This document shows positions 16,227-24,719 of a DNA stretch of 64,000 bases, one piece after another. This DNA comes from Streptomyces sannanensis (GTDB lineage Bacteria; Actinomycetota; Actinomycetes; Streptomycetales; Streptomycetaceae). A program made the position numbers and the translations under genes. The notes beneath the pieces are model-generated. The model was given only the letters and a program-made list of their open reading frames with translations, had not been told where the DNA came from and made no database searches. Position 1 is the first letter of the stretch, and each line of letters opens with the position of its first letter. The stretch is taken from positions 806,001 to 870,000 of the forward strand of contig NZ_BAAAYL010000001.1 in the NCBI RefSeq assembly GCF_039536205.1, written 5' to 3'.

Positions 16227-16982
16227 ATGACAGACGAGCCGACCGTTCAGCTGCTGGACCGCTTCCTGGATGCTGTCCGGCCCATGGGATCGCTGATCTC
16301 GGTGTGGGCGCACGGGTCGCTGGCCGGAGGTGACTATCAACCGGGCCGTAGTGACCTCGACTTGATCGCCGTTCTTGAACGCCCCTGCTCGTCCGAGGAG
16401 GAAGAGTGGCTCGGCGAAGTGCATGAGCGCCTGGCGAAAGCTGTCCCCCTGGCATCGAAGCTGCACTGCAGCTACCTCGTGGTCTCCGAGCTGGATGATC
16501 CCGCCCATCCGCATCTCACCTGGGCCCACGAGGAGTTGATGCTCCGACCCGTCACCCCGGTGACCCGCCGTGAGCTTCATGAGTTCGGGATCGTCCTGCA
16601 CGGCCGGCCGCCGGCGGCCCTCCTGCCGCCGGTGACCGATCGAGAACTCGCCGACTTCATCACCGAGGACCTGAAGAGTTTCTGGCGGTCTGCCCCGGAT
16701 CACCCGGAGCTGTGGCTGCGCGATGTCTGGGTCGACCTCGGCCTGCTGACCCTCGCCCGGGCCGGGGTCACACTGCGGACCGGCAAACTGATCACCAAGG
16801 CCGAGGCTCTCGACGTACTCATCGAACTGGGCGCCCCGGCAGAGGTCGTGGACGACATCAGGCAACGCCGTTACGGCGACCCCGCCCCCGCGTCAGCACA
16901 GTGGCTCGCGCGCAGAGCCGAGCTGACGCTTGCCTTTCTCAGCCCCGCAATCGACCGGATCCTGGCAAGCCACCGCGCCTGA
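16227..16982 (+). CDS. nucleotidyltransferase family protein (aminoglycoside adenylyltransferase-like)
   Basis: A 251-residue protein. HGSLAGGDYQPGRSDLDLIA is the GS(x)nDxD motif of the polymerase-beta-like nucleotidyltransferase fold, with the two metal-binding aspartates. The helical C-terminal half (LWLRDVWVDLGLLTLARAG) is of the type seen in AadA/ANT enzymes and their uncharacterised relatives. Those enzymes adenylate aminoglycosides, but many homologues in actinomycetes have no proven substrate. It lies between the methyltransferase and an IS5 scar; with cat and the APH-like kinase nearby, a resistance role is possible but unproved. Confidence 0.8.
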   Translation: MTDEPTVQLLDRFLDAVRPMGSLISVWAHGSLAGGDYQPGRSDLDLIAVLERPCSSEEEEWLGEVHERLAKAVPLASKLHCSYLVVSELDDPAHPHLTWAHEELMLRPVTPVTRRELHEFGIVLHGRPPAALLPPVTDRELADFITEDLKSFWRSAPDHPELWLRDVWVDLGLLTLARAGVTLRTGKLITKAEALDVLIELGAPAEVVDDIRQRRYGDPAPASAQWLARRAELTLAFLSPAIDRILASHRA

Positions 16983-17004
16983 CGAGTGGCCGCGTCGCGG
17001 TCGG

Positions 17005-17145
17005 GGCACCCCACGATGCTCTCGGCCGGTCCCAAAGTCGTAACCCCGGTCGGCGTACAGGCGCCGGGGCTTGCTACGCGGGCGTCCCGTAGGCCCCGGA
17101 TCCGTGGGACGGCGTCCAGCAGCGGCAGAAACCGGGTGACGTCGG
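17005..17145 (-). pseudogene. IS5-family transposase remnant
   Basis: On the minus strand DVTRFLPLLDAVPRIRG is followed, after a frameshift, by RPRSKPRRLYADRGYD. Both are the usual consecutive blocks of IS5 transposases around the second catalytic Asp. Only about 45 residues remain. It lies just before a truncated hydrolase and probably marks the break point. Confidence 0.65.
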
Positions 17146-17187
17146 GCCCGGCAACCAGTCAGCGAGTGTGGATTCATCTCGAACGGG

Positions 17188-17646
17188 TTCGCCGGGAGGC
17201 TCGTGCTGGCACCGGACATCGGGCCTCTACTGTGGCGGATCCGGACCGACGGCCTGATCCGCAAGGCGCTGAGCACCGCCTTCAGCCGCCCCGGCTATGA
17301 GGTCCCGCAGCAGATCGTGGACGACGTGCGGGCCATGACACTCCACGGATCCGTCGCGACGTCGCAGGGCGCCGACGCCTACATGAAACAGCGCCCGGTC
17401 CCGGCGAGACTGACTGCCCTCGGGAAGCCACTACTGGTCATCTTCGGCGAGGAGGACCGCAGGTGGCGACCGTCCTCTGCCACCGACTACACCGCCGTTC
17501 CGGGTGCAAGGGTCGAGACGCTGCCCGGCCTCGGCCACTCACCCATGCTCGAGGACCCACAACAAACCATGGCGCTCCTCCTGCCCTTCCTCGAAGCCCA
17601 CGCCCCGGACCTGAACCAGGGGGTGCTTACTGACCGTTCAGAATGA
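17188..17646 (+). pseudogene. alpha/beta hydrolase, N-terminus missing
   Basis: The C-terminal half of an alpha/beta hydrolase: LLVIFGEEDRRWRPSSA holds the acid residue and LPGLGHSPMLEDP the catalytic His. The nucleophile elbow GxSxG and the oxyanion strand are absent; upstream DNA is an IS5 remnant. About 147 residues are open, against the usual 270-300. It is probably a dead fragment. Confidence 0.7.
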
Positions 17647-17787
17647 ACCGAGCCCGCGATACTGCGCTTGGCAATCTTGGTCAGCACGCTGTGCGGGTGC
17701 GTGCTGATCTCGTTCCGGACGACCTGTGCCGGGAGCGGAGGAAATCCGGTGCTGCCCTCTCAGCCGTGGGGCTAGGATCCCGGGCTG

Positions 17788-18663
17788 ATGATGCATGAGA
17801 ACGAGGTCCAGACCGACGTCGCTTTGGTGCGGCGGCTGTTGACGCTGCAGTTTCCGCGGTGGGCGGACTTGCCCCTCAGGGCGGTGCACTCGGCGGGCAC
17901 CAACAACGCGATCTATCGGCTCGGGGACGACATGGCGGTCCGCCTTCCCCGTATCGAGGATGCCGTCGAGCAGGTGGAGTTCGAGCAACGCTGGCTGCCA
18001 CGGCTGGCTCCTCTCCTGCCCGCCGCCGTGCCCGAACCGATCGCCCTGGGACGGCCAGGAGAGGGGTATCCCTTCTCCTGGGCGGTCAGCCGCTGGATCG
18101 ACGGCGTGCACCCGGCGGATGCAGGGCGCGATGGGCACCGGTTCGCCAAGGACCTCGGCGAGTTCGTCGCAGCGATACGCACGGCCGATGCCGCCGGGGC
18201 GCGGCAGGGCTACCGGAGCGGGTCTCTTCGCACCCGCGATGCCTACGTACGGGAGTGGACCGCCAAGGCGGCCGATGTCATCGACGCCCGCGCTGTCCTC
18301 ACCGCCTGGGAACATGCCCTCGACCAGCCGGAGTGGGACGGACCGCCGGTGTGGACGCACGGCGATCTCATCCCGGGCAATGTCCTGGTCGACGGCGGCG
18401 GACTCCGCGCAGTGATCGACTTCGGTGCGGCGGGCGCGGGTGACCCGGCCTGCGACGCGATCGCGGCGTGGACACTGCTCACCGCAGAGACACGGCAGAC
18501 CTTCCGGGAAGCAGCCGGGTTCGACGACGCGACCTGGGCCCGCGGGCAGGGCTGGGCACTGACATTCGTCGGCGGGATCACCTACTACCGCCACACCAAC
18601 CCCGCCATGGCCGAGCTGGGACGACGCGCCATCACCGAGGTCCTTGCGGATCCGGCCCGGTGA
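17788..18663 (+). CDS. aminoglycoside phosphotransferase (APH) family kinase
   Basis: A 291-residue member of the APH/choline-kinase fold. The Brenner motif THGDLIPGNVLVDG contains the catalytic Asp and the metal-binding Asn, and VIDFGAAGAGDPACD is the DFG-like segment. An N-terminal SAGTNNAIYRLGDDMAVRLPR nucleotide loop is present. Homologues range from macrolide or aminoglycoside kinases to metabolic kinases, so the substrate is open. ATG-ATG starts the frame without a good ribosome site. TAGGAT, a fair -10 box, lies 11 bases before the ATG, so transcription may begin at or near the start codon (leaderless). Confidence 0.88.
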   Translation: MMHENEVQTDVALVRRLLTLQFPRWADLPLRAVHSAGTNNAIYRLGDDMAVRLPRIEDAVEQVEFEQRWLPRLAPLLPAAVPEPIALGRPGEGYPFSWAVSRWIDGVHPADAGRDGHRFAKDLGEFVAAIRTADAAGARQGYRSGSLRTRDAYVREWTAKAADVIDARAVLTAWEHALDQPEWDGPPVWTHGDLIPGNVLVDGGGLRAVIDFGAAGAGDPACDAIAAWTLLTAETRQTFREAAGFDDATWARGQGWALTFVGGITYYRHTNPAMAELGRRAITEVLADPAR

Positions 18664-18730
18664 ATCGCACACCCGTCCAGGCCCAGTCGCTGCCTGCAGC
18701 CTGAGCGCTGAGCGGACGCGCCCGGGCCGC

Positions 18731-19615
18731 TTACGCGACACGGGCCTCGTACGAACCCAGCAACGCCGCCCGGGCGGCGGCCGCCCCTCGCGCCGTCACC
18801 AGGGTGCCGTCGGCCTCCGCCCGGTCCTGGCGGCACTCGCCGCACAGCTTCTCATCGGCCACTGGCCGGAACAGCCGGGGCTGGACATGCGCACCCGCGC
18901 ACTCCCGCATCTCCGCGACCCGGGGGCGCGGCGGATCGGCCGGCGCCGGGGCCACGTCCCGCAGCACATGGCGCACCAGCCCACCCGGCCGGTGAATGGC
19001 CCGCCCCTGCCCCGGCAGCCCTCGCCGGATCGCGTCCCGGACGCTGCCGACCGTGTGGCCGCACGCCAGCCACTCCGCGGCCAGCGCCGCCAACTGCGGC
19101 AGCATGCCGCGCGGTACGCGCAGCCGCGGGTCGAGGGCGTCCAGACCCTCGACGACACGCCGCGCCTCTGCTGAAGGCGATACCACCGGCGCGGGATGGT
19201 GGGAGGTGTTCTCCACAAGGGTGTTTTCTGGATGACGTCCGGCGGCCCGGCCAGTCGGCTGACCGGCGGCCGGAGGATCGTCCGCCGGTGCCCCGTCCCG
19301 CACCCATACTGCCTCTTCGGCCGTCAACGGCACATTGGACACGAGCTGAACCGTCGCCCACAGCCCACGCGCGCCCTGCCGTCGCCACTCGTGCAGGTAT
19401 CCCTCGGTCTTCAACTCCCGCTTGGCCCGCAGGAAAGCGCCCTTCTTGATCCCGGCGCGTTCGGCGGTACGCGACAGCGGCTCGTCCGCGCCGTCGGGCA
19501 GCGACAGTTGCCAGGCCAGCAGCCGTACGGCATCGGAGGACAGACGCGGATGGCGGATGATCTCGTTCGGTACCTGCGAGAAGAAACGCGCAGGCGCGGT
19601 AGCATGCCGAAGCAT
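18731..19615 (-). CDS. helix-turn-helix protein, replication-initiator-like N-terminus
   Basis: A 294-residue protein starting MLRHATAPARFFSQVPNEII. The first 90 residues (LSSDAVRLLAWQLSLPDG, SRTAERAGIKKGAFLRAKRE) look like a winged helix of the kind found in Streptomyces proteins related to plasmid replication or helper functions. The C-terminal half is Ala/Arg-rich with one CxxC pair (LCGECRQD). Such genes are common near XRE/DUF397 pairs and integrated elements. No precise function can be given; DNA binding is likely. Confidence 0.7.
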   Translation of the reverse strand: MLRHATAPARFFSQVPNEIIRHPRLSSDAVRLLAWQLSLPDGADEPLSRTAERAGIKKGAFLRAKRELKTEGYLHEWRRQGARGLWATVQLVSNVPLTAEEAVWVRDGAPADDPPAAGQPTGRAAGRHPENTLVENTSHHPAPVVSPSAEARRVVEGLDALDPRLRVPRGMLPQLAALAAEWLACGHTVGSVRDAIRRGLPGQGRAIHRPGGLVRHVLRDVAPAPADPPRPRVAEMRECAGAHVQPRLFRPVADEKLCGECRQDRAEADGTLVTARGAAAARAALLGSYEARVA

Positions 19616-19754
19616 CCCAGTGCTCCTTCTTCAGCACTCGGTGGTGTAGGCCCTCGCCGCCGGTTGCCGCCGACGACGGGGGCCGCTCCATATCCGCGTA
19701 CGGAAGCGGAGCAGTGGTCGCGCTCACCGTACATCACGGGACGCGCACACAGGA

Positions 19755-19961
19755 TCACTTTCCGTCAATACGACCACACTTGGGGCACCGGCAGAGCGGA
19801 TAGCGTCCAGCCGTCTCGATCGGTGGTGCACCGCGCTCGGGCCGGTACGTCCGCCTCTCCCCCCAGGTCCGCCCGCCGTCGCGCGAGACGCGCACAGTGA
19901 TGTACGCGCCGATGCCCGTCACCACCGTCCCCCGTACCTCTTCGCCTTCTGCCGCAGCCAT
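19755..19961 (-). CDS. small hypothetical protein with a C-terminal zinc-knuckle-like motif
   Basis: A 68-residue frame that overlaps the end of the preceding small gene by 43 bases. The middle (VTGIGAYITVRVSRDGGRTW) looks like a beta-hairpin protein, and the end has CRCPKCGR, a possible metal site. Start uncertain. No family recognised; the overlap suggests coupled translation with the gene before it. Confidence 0.5.
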   Translation of the reverse strand: MAAAEGEEVRGTVVTGIGAYITVRVSRDGGRTWGERRTYRPERGAPPIETAGRYPLCRCPKCGRIDGK

Positions 19962-20143
19962 TCCTTCACGCGCTCCGCCTCTTCCAGTGAGGCCGCGCGC
20001 AGGTCGTACGCGCTCACGGTGGCCACGAAGTACACGAATCTGACGCGCCGCAGTTCACCTTCGACACCGATCACCTTGCCGGGGCCGTAAACATCCGTGC
20101 CCGTATGCGCGACGTACGCGCCCTGCCCATGCAGCGTTGCCAT
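19919..20143 (-). CDS. small hypothetical protein (74 residues)
   Basis: It starts MATLHGQGAYVAHTG, with GAGGGG seven bases upstream of the ATG. The first half is a likely SH3-like barrel (YGPGKVIGVEGELRRVRFVY), the second half an amphipathic helix (SLEEAERVKEWLRQKAKR). Divergent from the XRE regulator at 20255. Small proteins of this kind often accompany XRE/DUF397 pairs in Streptomyces; role unknown. Confidence 0.6.
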   Translation of the reverse strand: MATLHGQGAYVAHTGTDVYGPGKVIGVEGELRRVRFVYFVATVSAYDLRAASLEEAERVKEWLRQKAKRYGGRW

Positions 20144-20254
20144 CGCATCGCCCCTCACTTGTTGTGCCGAACCAGTCACAGAGTGAGGTCATCGCAGGTA
20201 CGCTCGCCAGAGGGCCGAGCTTGACAAGGGGATTGGCACACACCGGAGTTGCGT

Positions 20255-21079
20255 ATGGCAATCGAAGACAACCCCGAATCCCGCACGAAGTACGGCGAGG
20301 AGCTGCGACTCAGGCGCGAGGCCGCCGGGCTCACCCAGGAGGAACTGAGCCAGCGCGCGATCATGTCACGCACGCACATCGCCCACATCGAGGCGGGCCG
20401 ACGCAGACCATCAGCGGACGACGCGCGACGACTCGACCAGGTGCTTCAGACAGGCGGGGTCTTCGAGCGCTTCCTGCCCGCCCTCAGGGAGGGAAGGGTC
20501 GCCGAACACTTCGCCGAGGCAAGGGAGTTGGAGCAGCAGGCGACGGCGATCAGGGTGTACGCCCCCAAGCTGGTGCCCGGCATCCTCCAGACGGAGACGT
20601 ACGCACGGGAAGTGCTCGGCTCGGGTTTCCCTCCCAAGACCGATGAGGAACGTGACAAGTTGCTCGTCGCACGCCTCGAACGCGCCCGCATCCTCGTCGA
20701 CTTCAGGTCCCCTGTCGTCTGGACACTGTTCGACGAGGCGGTACTACGGCGCCCGGTCGGTGGCCCAGCGGTCATGTGCGACCAGCTCCGTCACATCGTC
20801 GAGCTGGGCGAGCGCCGCCGCATCCGCGTCCATGTGCTCCCCTTCTCGGTGGGCTATCACGCACTGCTGGAGGGCTTCGTCTCGCTGATGTGGTTCGAGG
20901 ACCTGCCACCCGTCGCGTACGTGGAAGGCCTGAAGACGGGCCGGGTCCTGGAGGTTCCATCCGTGGTGCGCGCGTGTCAGGTGGCCTACGATCACGCCAT
21001 GGGCGACGCACTGTCGCACCGCAAGTCCCTGGCGCTGATCAGATCGATTGCGGAGGATTACGAGCATGCGCAGCAGTAG
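20255..21079 (+). CDS. XRE family regulator with DUF5753 (Scr1-type, antitoxin-like)
   Basis: A 274-residue protein. The N-terminal Cro/CI helix-turn-helix spans residues 13-70 (LRREAAGLTQEELSQRA, SRTHIAHIEAGRRRPS). The remaining 190 residues are DUF5753, with APKLVPGILQTETYAREVL as its usual opening. The ATG at 20255 follows GGAG; an upstream in-frame TTG is less likely. A good -35 box TTGACA lies at 20221-20226. In Streptomyces these proteins pair with a small DUF397 protein encoded directly after, here overlapping by 14 bases, and regulate development or antibiotic genes much like an antitoxin pair. Confidence 0.92.
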   Translation: MAIEDNPESRTKYGEELRLRREAAGLTQEELSQRAIMSRTHIAHIEAGRRRPSADDARRLDQVLQTGGVFERFLPALREGRVAEHFAEARELEQQATAIRVYAPKLVPGILQTETYAREVLGSGFPPKTDEERDKLLVARLERARILVDFRSPVVWTLFDEAVLRRPVGGPAVMCDQLRHIVELGERRRIRVHVLPFSVGYHALLEGFVSLMWFEDLPPVAYVEGLKTGRVLEVPSVVRACQVAYDHAMGDALSHRKSLALIRSIAEDYEHAQQ

Positions 21080-21374
21080 TGAACACGTCAGCATCCCCGA
21101 CGCCTCGGCCCTGCCGATGTGGCGCAAGTCCACATATAGCGGCGGCAGCAGCGGCGACTGCCTGGAGGTCAGCGATGCGTATATCGCGGCCTGGCGCAAG
21201 TCCACATACAGCGGGGGCGACAGCGGCGACTGCCTGGAGGTCAACGACACCTGCCCCGCCTGCGTCCCGGTCCGCGACAGCAAGAACCCCCATGGTCCGG
21301 CCGTGGTGTTCACCTCACCGGCCTGGACGTCCTTCGTGGCCGCCGTCAAGGACGCTGACCTCGGCCCTGCCTGA
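21066..21374 (+). CDS. DUF397 protein with an internally duplicated domain
   Basis: A 102-residue partner of the XRE/DUF5753 regulator, whose 3' end it overlaps. The DUF397 signature WRKSTYSGG-SGDCLEV occurs twice, 24 residues apart; the second copy continues into VPVRDSKNPHGPAVVFTSPAW, the normal end of the domain. The usual length is 60-80 residues, so the extra size comes from a recent duplication visible in the DNA (56-bp copies at 21120 and 21192). Scr2-like proteins of this type bind or modulate the regulator. Confidence 0.9.
   Translation: MRSSSEHVSIPDASALPMWRKSTYSGGSSGDCLEVSDAYIAAWRKSTYSGGDSGDCLEVNDTCPACVPVRDSKNPHGPAVVFTSPAWTSFVAAVKDADLGPA
21120..21247 (+). repeat. direct repeat of 56 bp inside the DUF397 gene
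   Basis: Copies at 21120-21175 and 21192-21247 differ at only a few bases and keep frame (offset 72). They encode the repeated DUF397 core. Confidence 0.85.
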
Positions 21375-21622
21375 ACCTTGCCTCCGGCCGTAGGTTCTGC
21401 GTCCGGCGGATCAAGGCGTCGTAGGCTCCGGGCCATGCACAGCACCCGCCAGTGATCACGATGCTCCGCGTCGGGCTCCACCCGAGGCCGGGCAGCATGG
21501 ACGGGCGTCCGGCAACAACCGTTGCATTTGCCCTTACTGTTGGTCCGTCAGCTCCTCGCAACCCACCCCAACAGCTTTCCCCGAACTTGATCAAGATTTG
21601 ACGCATCCCTAACCTGTTGCGC

Positions 21623-23188
21623 ATGGGCACAGGGGGACACGTGATCGACGGAAGATTCCAGCTGATCGAACAGCTCGGAAGCGGGGGAATGGGCACGGTC
21701 TGGCGGGCGACCGACACCGTGCTGCACCGGGAAGTCGCGCTCAAGGCCGTGCGGTCGGACGCGGAGGCGTCGGACGTCTCGCGCGAGCGCGTACTGCGCG
21801 AGGCACGGGCACTCGCCCGGCTCAACCACCCCAACGTCGTGACCATCCATCACATCGTCGACGCGGATCCCCACCCGTGGCTCGTGATGGAGCTGGTGTC
21901 CGGACCCTCCCTCCAGGAGCGGCTCGCGGCCGGCCCGATGACGCCCGTGGAGGCGGCCCGCACAGGCCGCCAGGTGCTGGCCGCGTTGAGGGCCGCCCAT
22001 GCAGCCGGCATCCACCACCGGGACGTCAAACCCGCCAACGTACTCATGCGCGCCGACGGAACGGCCGTGCTCACCGACTTCGGGATCGCAGGGCTGCGGG
22101 GCTCCACCTCGCTGACGGCCACCCATGAACTCGTCGGCTCACCCGAGTACATCGCGCCCGAGCGCATTCGCGGCCACGACGACCACCCCGCGTCCGACCT
22201 GTGGTCGCTCGGCCTGGTGCTGTACGTATGCGTGGAGGGCGTCAGCCCGCTGCGGCGGGCGACGACGTTCGCCACCCTCGCCGCAGTGTTCGACGAACCG
22301 GTGCCGTCGCCGGTGCGCTCCGGCCCGCTCGCACCCGTACTCCAGGCGCTACTGGTACGCGACCCGGCGGCCCGCCCGAACGCGGAGCAGCTGGACGCAA
22401 TGCTGGCGCAGGTGGAATCCGCCCAGACGCCGGACTGGGCGCAGCCGACGGTCACCGCTTCGGTACCGCCGTCCCTTCCTCTCGGGCACCCACCCACCCA
22501 GCTGGACACCCCGAGGCCCGCCCCCGCGCCGGACCGGCCGCGAAACCGAATAGTCGTCGTCGCTGCCGTGACCGCCGCGGCGTTGGCGGCCACGGCGACG
22601 ACCGCGCTGGTGCTCACGCTGCGCGATCAAGGAAACGACGAGGCGAGCGGGAAGGTGGGCTCTTCGCCGAGCACGACGTCCTCGCAACCCGCGACCACCG
22701 CCCCGAGCTCCGCGCCCGCGCAGACTCCCACCGCAACGGAAGACCCAACGGCGGACGCAACGCCGGAACCGACGGCAGATGCGACGGCGGACCCGACAGC
22801 CGACCCGACGGCTGAGGCGACGCAATCGGCCGCCCCGGTCAAACAGCCTCCCCAGTCAGGCGGCCACTGGATCGCCCAGCTCTATTCCGAGCCCGTCAGC
22901 TCGGGCCTCGCCGCGCGTGATCAACGGCTCGCCAAGGTTCGGCAGTCGGTGCCCGAAGCGCAGGTTCTCCGCAGCGACGACTATGCGTCGCTGAACCCGG
23001 GTTACTGGGTGATCTACGCCCCGGGCCCGTTCACCGACGGCCGCTCCGCACTGTCCTTCTGCGCGGAGCGCGGCAGAACCACGGACAACTCGTGCATCGG
23101 CCGCTACCTGAGCACGAGTTCGGCCGACCACTCCCTCCAGTGCCACCCCCCGGTCGGCCGGCCGACCGGCCGCTGCTCCCGTTCCTAG
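21623..23188 (+). CDS. membrane-anchored Ser/Thr protein kinase (PknB family)
   Basis: About 521 residues. The kinase domain (residues 10-265) has the P-loop GSGGMGTVW, the VALKAV lysine, HHRDVKPANVLM, the DFG in LTDFGIAGL and the PEYIAPER activation end. A low-complexity linker leads to one membrane helix (IVVVAAVTAAALAATATTAL). Outside follow a Pro/Thr/Ala-Asp repeat (DPTADATPEPTADATADPTA) and a small extracellular domain with two cysteine pairs or more. The ATG at 21623 has no strong ribosome site; a GTG at 21641 behind AGGGGG is an alternative. The external domain is the probable sensor; ligand unknown. Confidence 0.94.
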   Translation: MGTGGHVIDGRFQLIEQLGSGGMGTVWRATDTVLHREVALKAVRSDAEASDVSRERVLREARALARLNHPNVVTIHHIVDADPHPWLVMELVSGPSLQERLAAGPMTPVEAARTGRQVLAALRAAHAAGIHHRDVKPANVLMRADGTAVLTDFGIAGLRGSTSLTATHELVGSPEYIAPERIRGHDDHPASDLWSLGLVLYVCVEGVSPLRRATTFATLAAVFDEPVPSPVRSGPLAPVLQALLVRDPAARPNAEQLDAMLAQVESAQTPDWAQPTVTASVPPSLPLGHPPTQLDTPRPAPAPDRPRNRIVVVAAVTAAALAATATTALVLTLRDQGNDEASGKVGSSPSTTSSQPATTAPSSAPAQTPTATEDPTADATPEPTADATADPTADPTAEATQSAAPVKQPPQSGGHWIAQLYSEPVSSGLAARDQRLAKVRQSVPEAQVLRSDDYASLNPGYWVIYAPGPFTDGRSALSFCAERGRTTDNSCIGRYLSTSSADHSLQCHPPVGRPTGRCSRS

Positions 23189-23223
23189 CGCGTTCCACCA
23201 CAGGAAATGGGTTCTGTTGGTCC

Positions 23224-23247
23224 CCGACGGGCGGTGTCGCCCGTCGG
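23224..23247 (+). terminator. terminator hairpin after the kinase gene
   Basis: CCGACGGGCG, loop GTGT, CGCCCGTCGG: perfect 10-bp stem 36 bases after the stop. Confidence 0.75.
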
Positions 23248-23277
23248 AGTTCCACCTCACGCCCGACCAGGCCGAAG

Positions 23278-23439
23278 GTCATGGCCGGGCTGCATCGGCG
23301 GGCTGTTCTGTGGCCACGTCGAAGGCAAGGGCGCTCAGGAAGGCCAGGGCGAGCATGGCCGGCGTGATGTGCCGGTGCCAGGAGGTCCAGTGCCTGACCT
23401 GGTAGTGGTCGAGTCCGACCCGGCCCTTGGCGGCCTGGT
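23278..23439 (-). pseudogene. IS701-family transposase, C-terminal remnant
   Basis: The minus strand reads [20 protein letters not shown], then [20 protein letters not shown] and a stop. This is the standard C-terminus of IS701-type transposases ([22 protein letters not shown]). About 50 residues remain and there is no start. Confidence 0.7.
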
Positions 23440-23600
23440 GAGCGAGCCGACCGCCATCCTCCTCATCGGGATCACCGGCTCCAGGAAGACGAGCCTTGCC
23501 CAGGCCCTGGCCGACCGCGGCCTGCCCCGCCTCAGCGTCGACGAGGAGATTGGACCAGTCGGTTCGGCATGGTGTCCATGCTGCCGCAGTACCCCCGGGG
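23440..23600 (+). pseudogene. remnant of a small P-loop kinase/ATPase
   Basis: The plus strand reads [33 protein letters not shown] and, after a one-base shift, [17 protein letters not shown]. It resembles AAA-type kinases that begin with a GITGSGKT Walker A; here the second Gly is Arg. Frameshift, altered P-loop and short length mark it as decayed. Confidence 0.5.
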
Positions 23601-24233
23601 TCAGGCGGCAGGCGTGTCCCAGACGGTGATCTCCAGACGTCCCGTGCCCTGGACCGGCGCGGTGAGGACGCGAAGGTAGGCTGTACGGCCCTCGCCGGTC
23701 AGCAGGCAGAACCGGTCGCCAGGCTTGACCTCCGTGGTGTAGGTGCCGTTGGTCCGGACACTCTCGGCGCACTGCGTGGCCGTCGGCGCGGCACCCGAGG
23801 CCGGCAGCGGGGCCAGGTTCTCGGCATATCCCGGCACGGACAGCTCCACGGACCCGGTCGGCGCCCCGAAGGTGACGTCTGCGCCGGCGATGTCCGAGCC
23901 CGTGACGGTCGGTTCCGTGGTGTCCAGGTCGACGGAGGACCCGCGGTTGGTCGTGTCGGCCGCCACGGCCTTCGGCCCGAACACCGCGCGCACGGTACCG
24001 GCGGTCTCGGTAGGCTGCTCGGGAGCATCGGACCCCGTCGCGGCGGTGGACCGTGTGGGCGCCGGCTCCACGCTCTTGTCATTGGTGTCGCCGGAGGAAC
24101 CGGACCGGCTCACCAGCACCGTCACGAGGATCCCCACGAGCGGAATCACGATCCCCACGACCCACCAGGCCCAGCGCGGCTGCTGGTGCGACCCATCCGG
24201 CGGACCCGTCGACGTGGTGTACTCCCCGGTCAT
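23601..24233 (-). CDS. single-pass membrane protein with extracytoplasmic domain
   Basis: A 210-residue hypothetical protein. A short Pro/Gly-rich cytoplasmic N-terminus precedes one membrane helix ([19 protein letters not shown], residues 23-41), a Ser/Thr/Pro linker and a beta-rich external domain with two cysteines (TQCAES and RFCLLT) that could form a disulfide. GGGGAG precedes the ATG. Proteins of this layout are common and uncharacterised in Streptomyces. No neighbouring gene suggests a role; both sides are transposase scars. Confidence 0.75.
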   Translation of the reverse strand: MTGEYTTSTGPPDGSHQQPRWAWWVVGIVIPLVGILVTVLVSRSGSSGDTNDKSVEPAPTRSTAATGSDAPEQPTETAGTVRAVFGPKAVAADTTNRGSSVDLDTTEPTVTGSDIAGADVTFGAPTGSVELSVPGYAENLAPLPASGAAPTATQCAESVRTNGTYTTEVKPGDRFCLLTGEGRTAYLRVLTAPVQGTGRLEITVWDTPAA

Positions 24234-24279
24234 GTGCTCCCCGTCTCCCCTTGGATGCCAGCGATTACCATAGCCACAC

Positions 24280-24408
24280 AGGCGCGCCAAGGAGTACATC
24301 GAGAACCAGAAGCGCCCCGCCTGAGCGGGGCAGCATTCCGAAGCGACACGGCGGCGCTCCGCGCCGCCCGGCTCAGGATGCGATTCCTCCCGGGCGTGAA
24401 CGCCCGGG
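24280..24408 (+). mobile_element. IS200/IS605-type remnant: TnpA tail and right-end hairpin
   Basis: RRAKEYIENQKRPA and a stop at 24324 look like the C-terminal helix of an IS200 Y1 transposase. It overlaps a GCCCCGC-CTGA-GCGGGGC hairpin. At 24384-24408 TTCCT precedes a perfect 9-bp hairpin (CCCGGGCGT, GA, ACGCCCGGG), the usual form of the right end recognised by such transposases. The rest of the element is gone. Confidence 0.5.
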
Positions 24409-24719
24409 GCCCTCGCAAGGACAGGCTGGAGATCGTGCGGTGGCCGCACCCAGGACTCAGCCCTTCTGGCCGGTCCGCCACCTCAGTAGCTGTTCGTGGC
24501 ACCAGCTCGTCCCACGGGCCTCGGTCTCTGCGGGAGCGCTCGCACCACCAACACCAACGAGTGGTCTTTCGGATGGTGTTGACGCCCGGCGGCTCTGGAC
24601 GGCGGTGCCGCTCACCGTCGCTCCCTGCTTGGGCTGCCAGACTGGGCAGGAAGAGACGTTCGCTCGGCACCCGTATTCTCTGAACTGGCTGTTGCCGGAT
24701 GGGCGTTGTTGACGGGACC
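24409..24719. other. stretch without a recognisable gene
   Basis: About 310 bases between the IS200/IS605-type end and the dual MerR gene. Frames are open by GC bias but none has convincing composition or a ribosome site. Probably element debris. Confidence 0.4.

Noticed and set aside
22730..22840. Tandem DNA repeat in the kinase gene as a separate element
   Set aside because: The repeated ACGGCGGACCCGAC-like units simply encode the Ala/Asp/Pro/Thr linker outside the membrane; common in secreted linkers.
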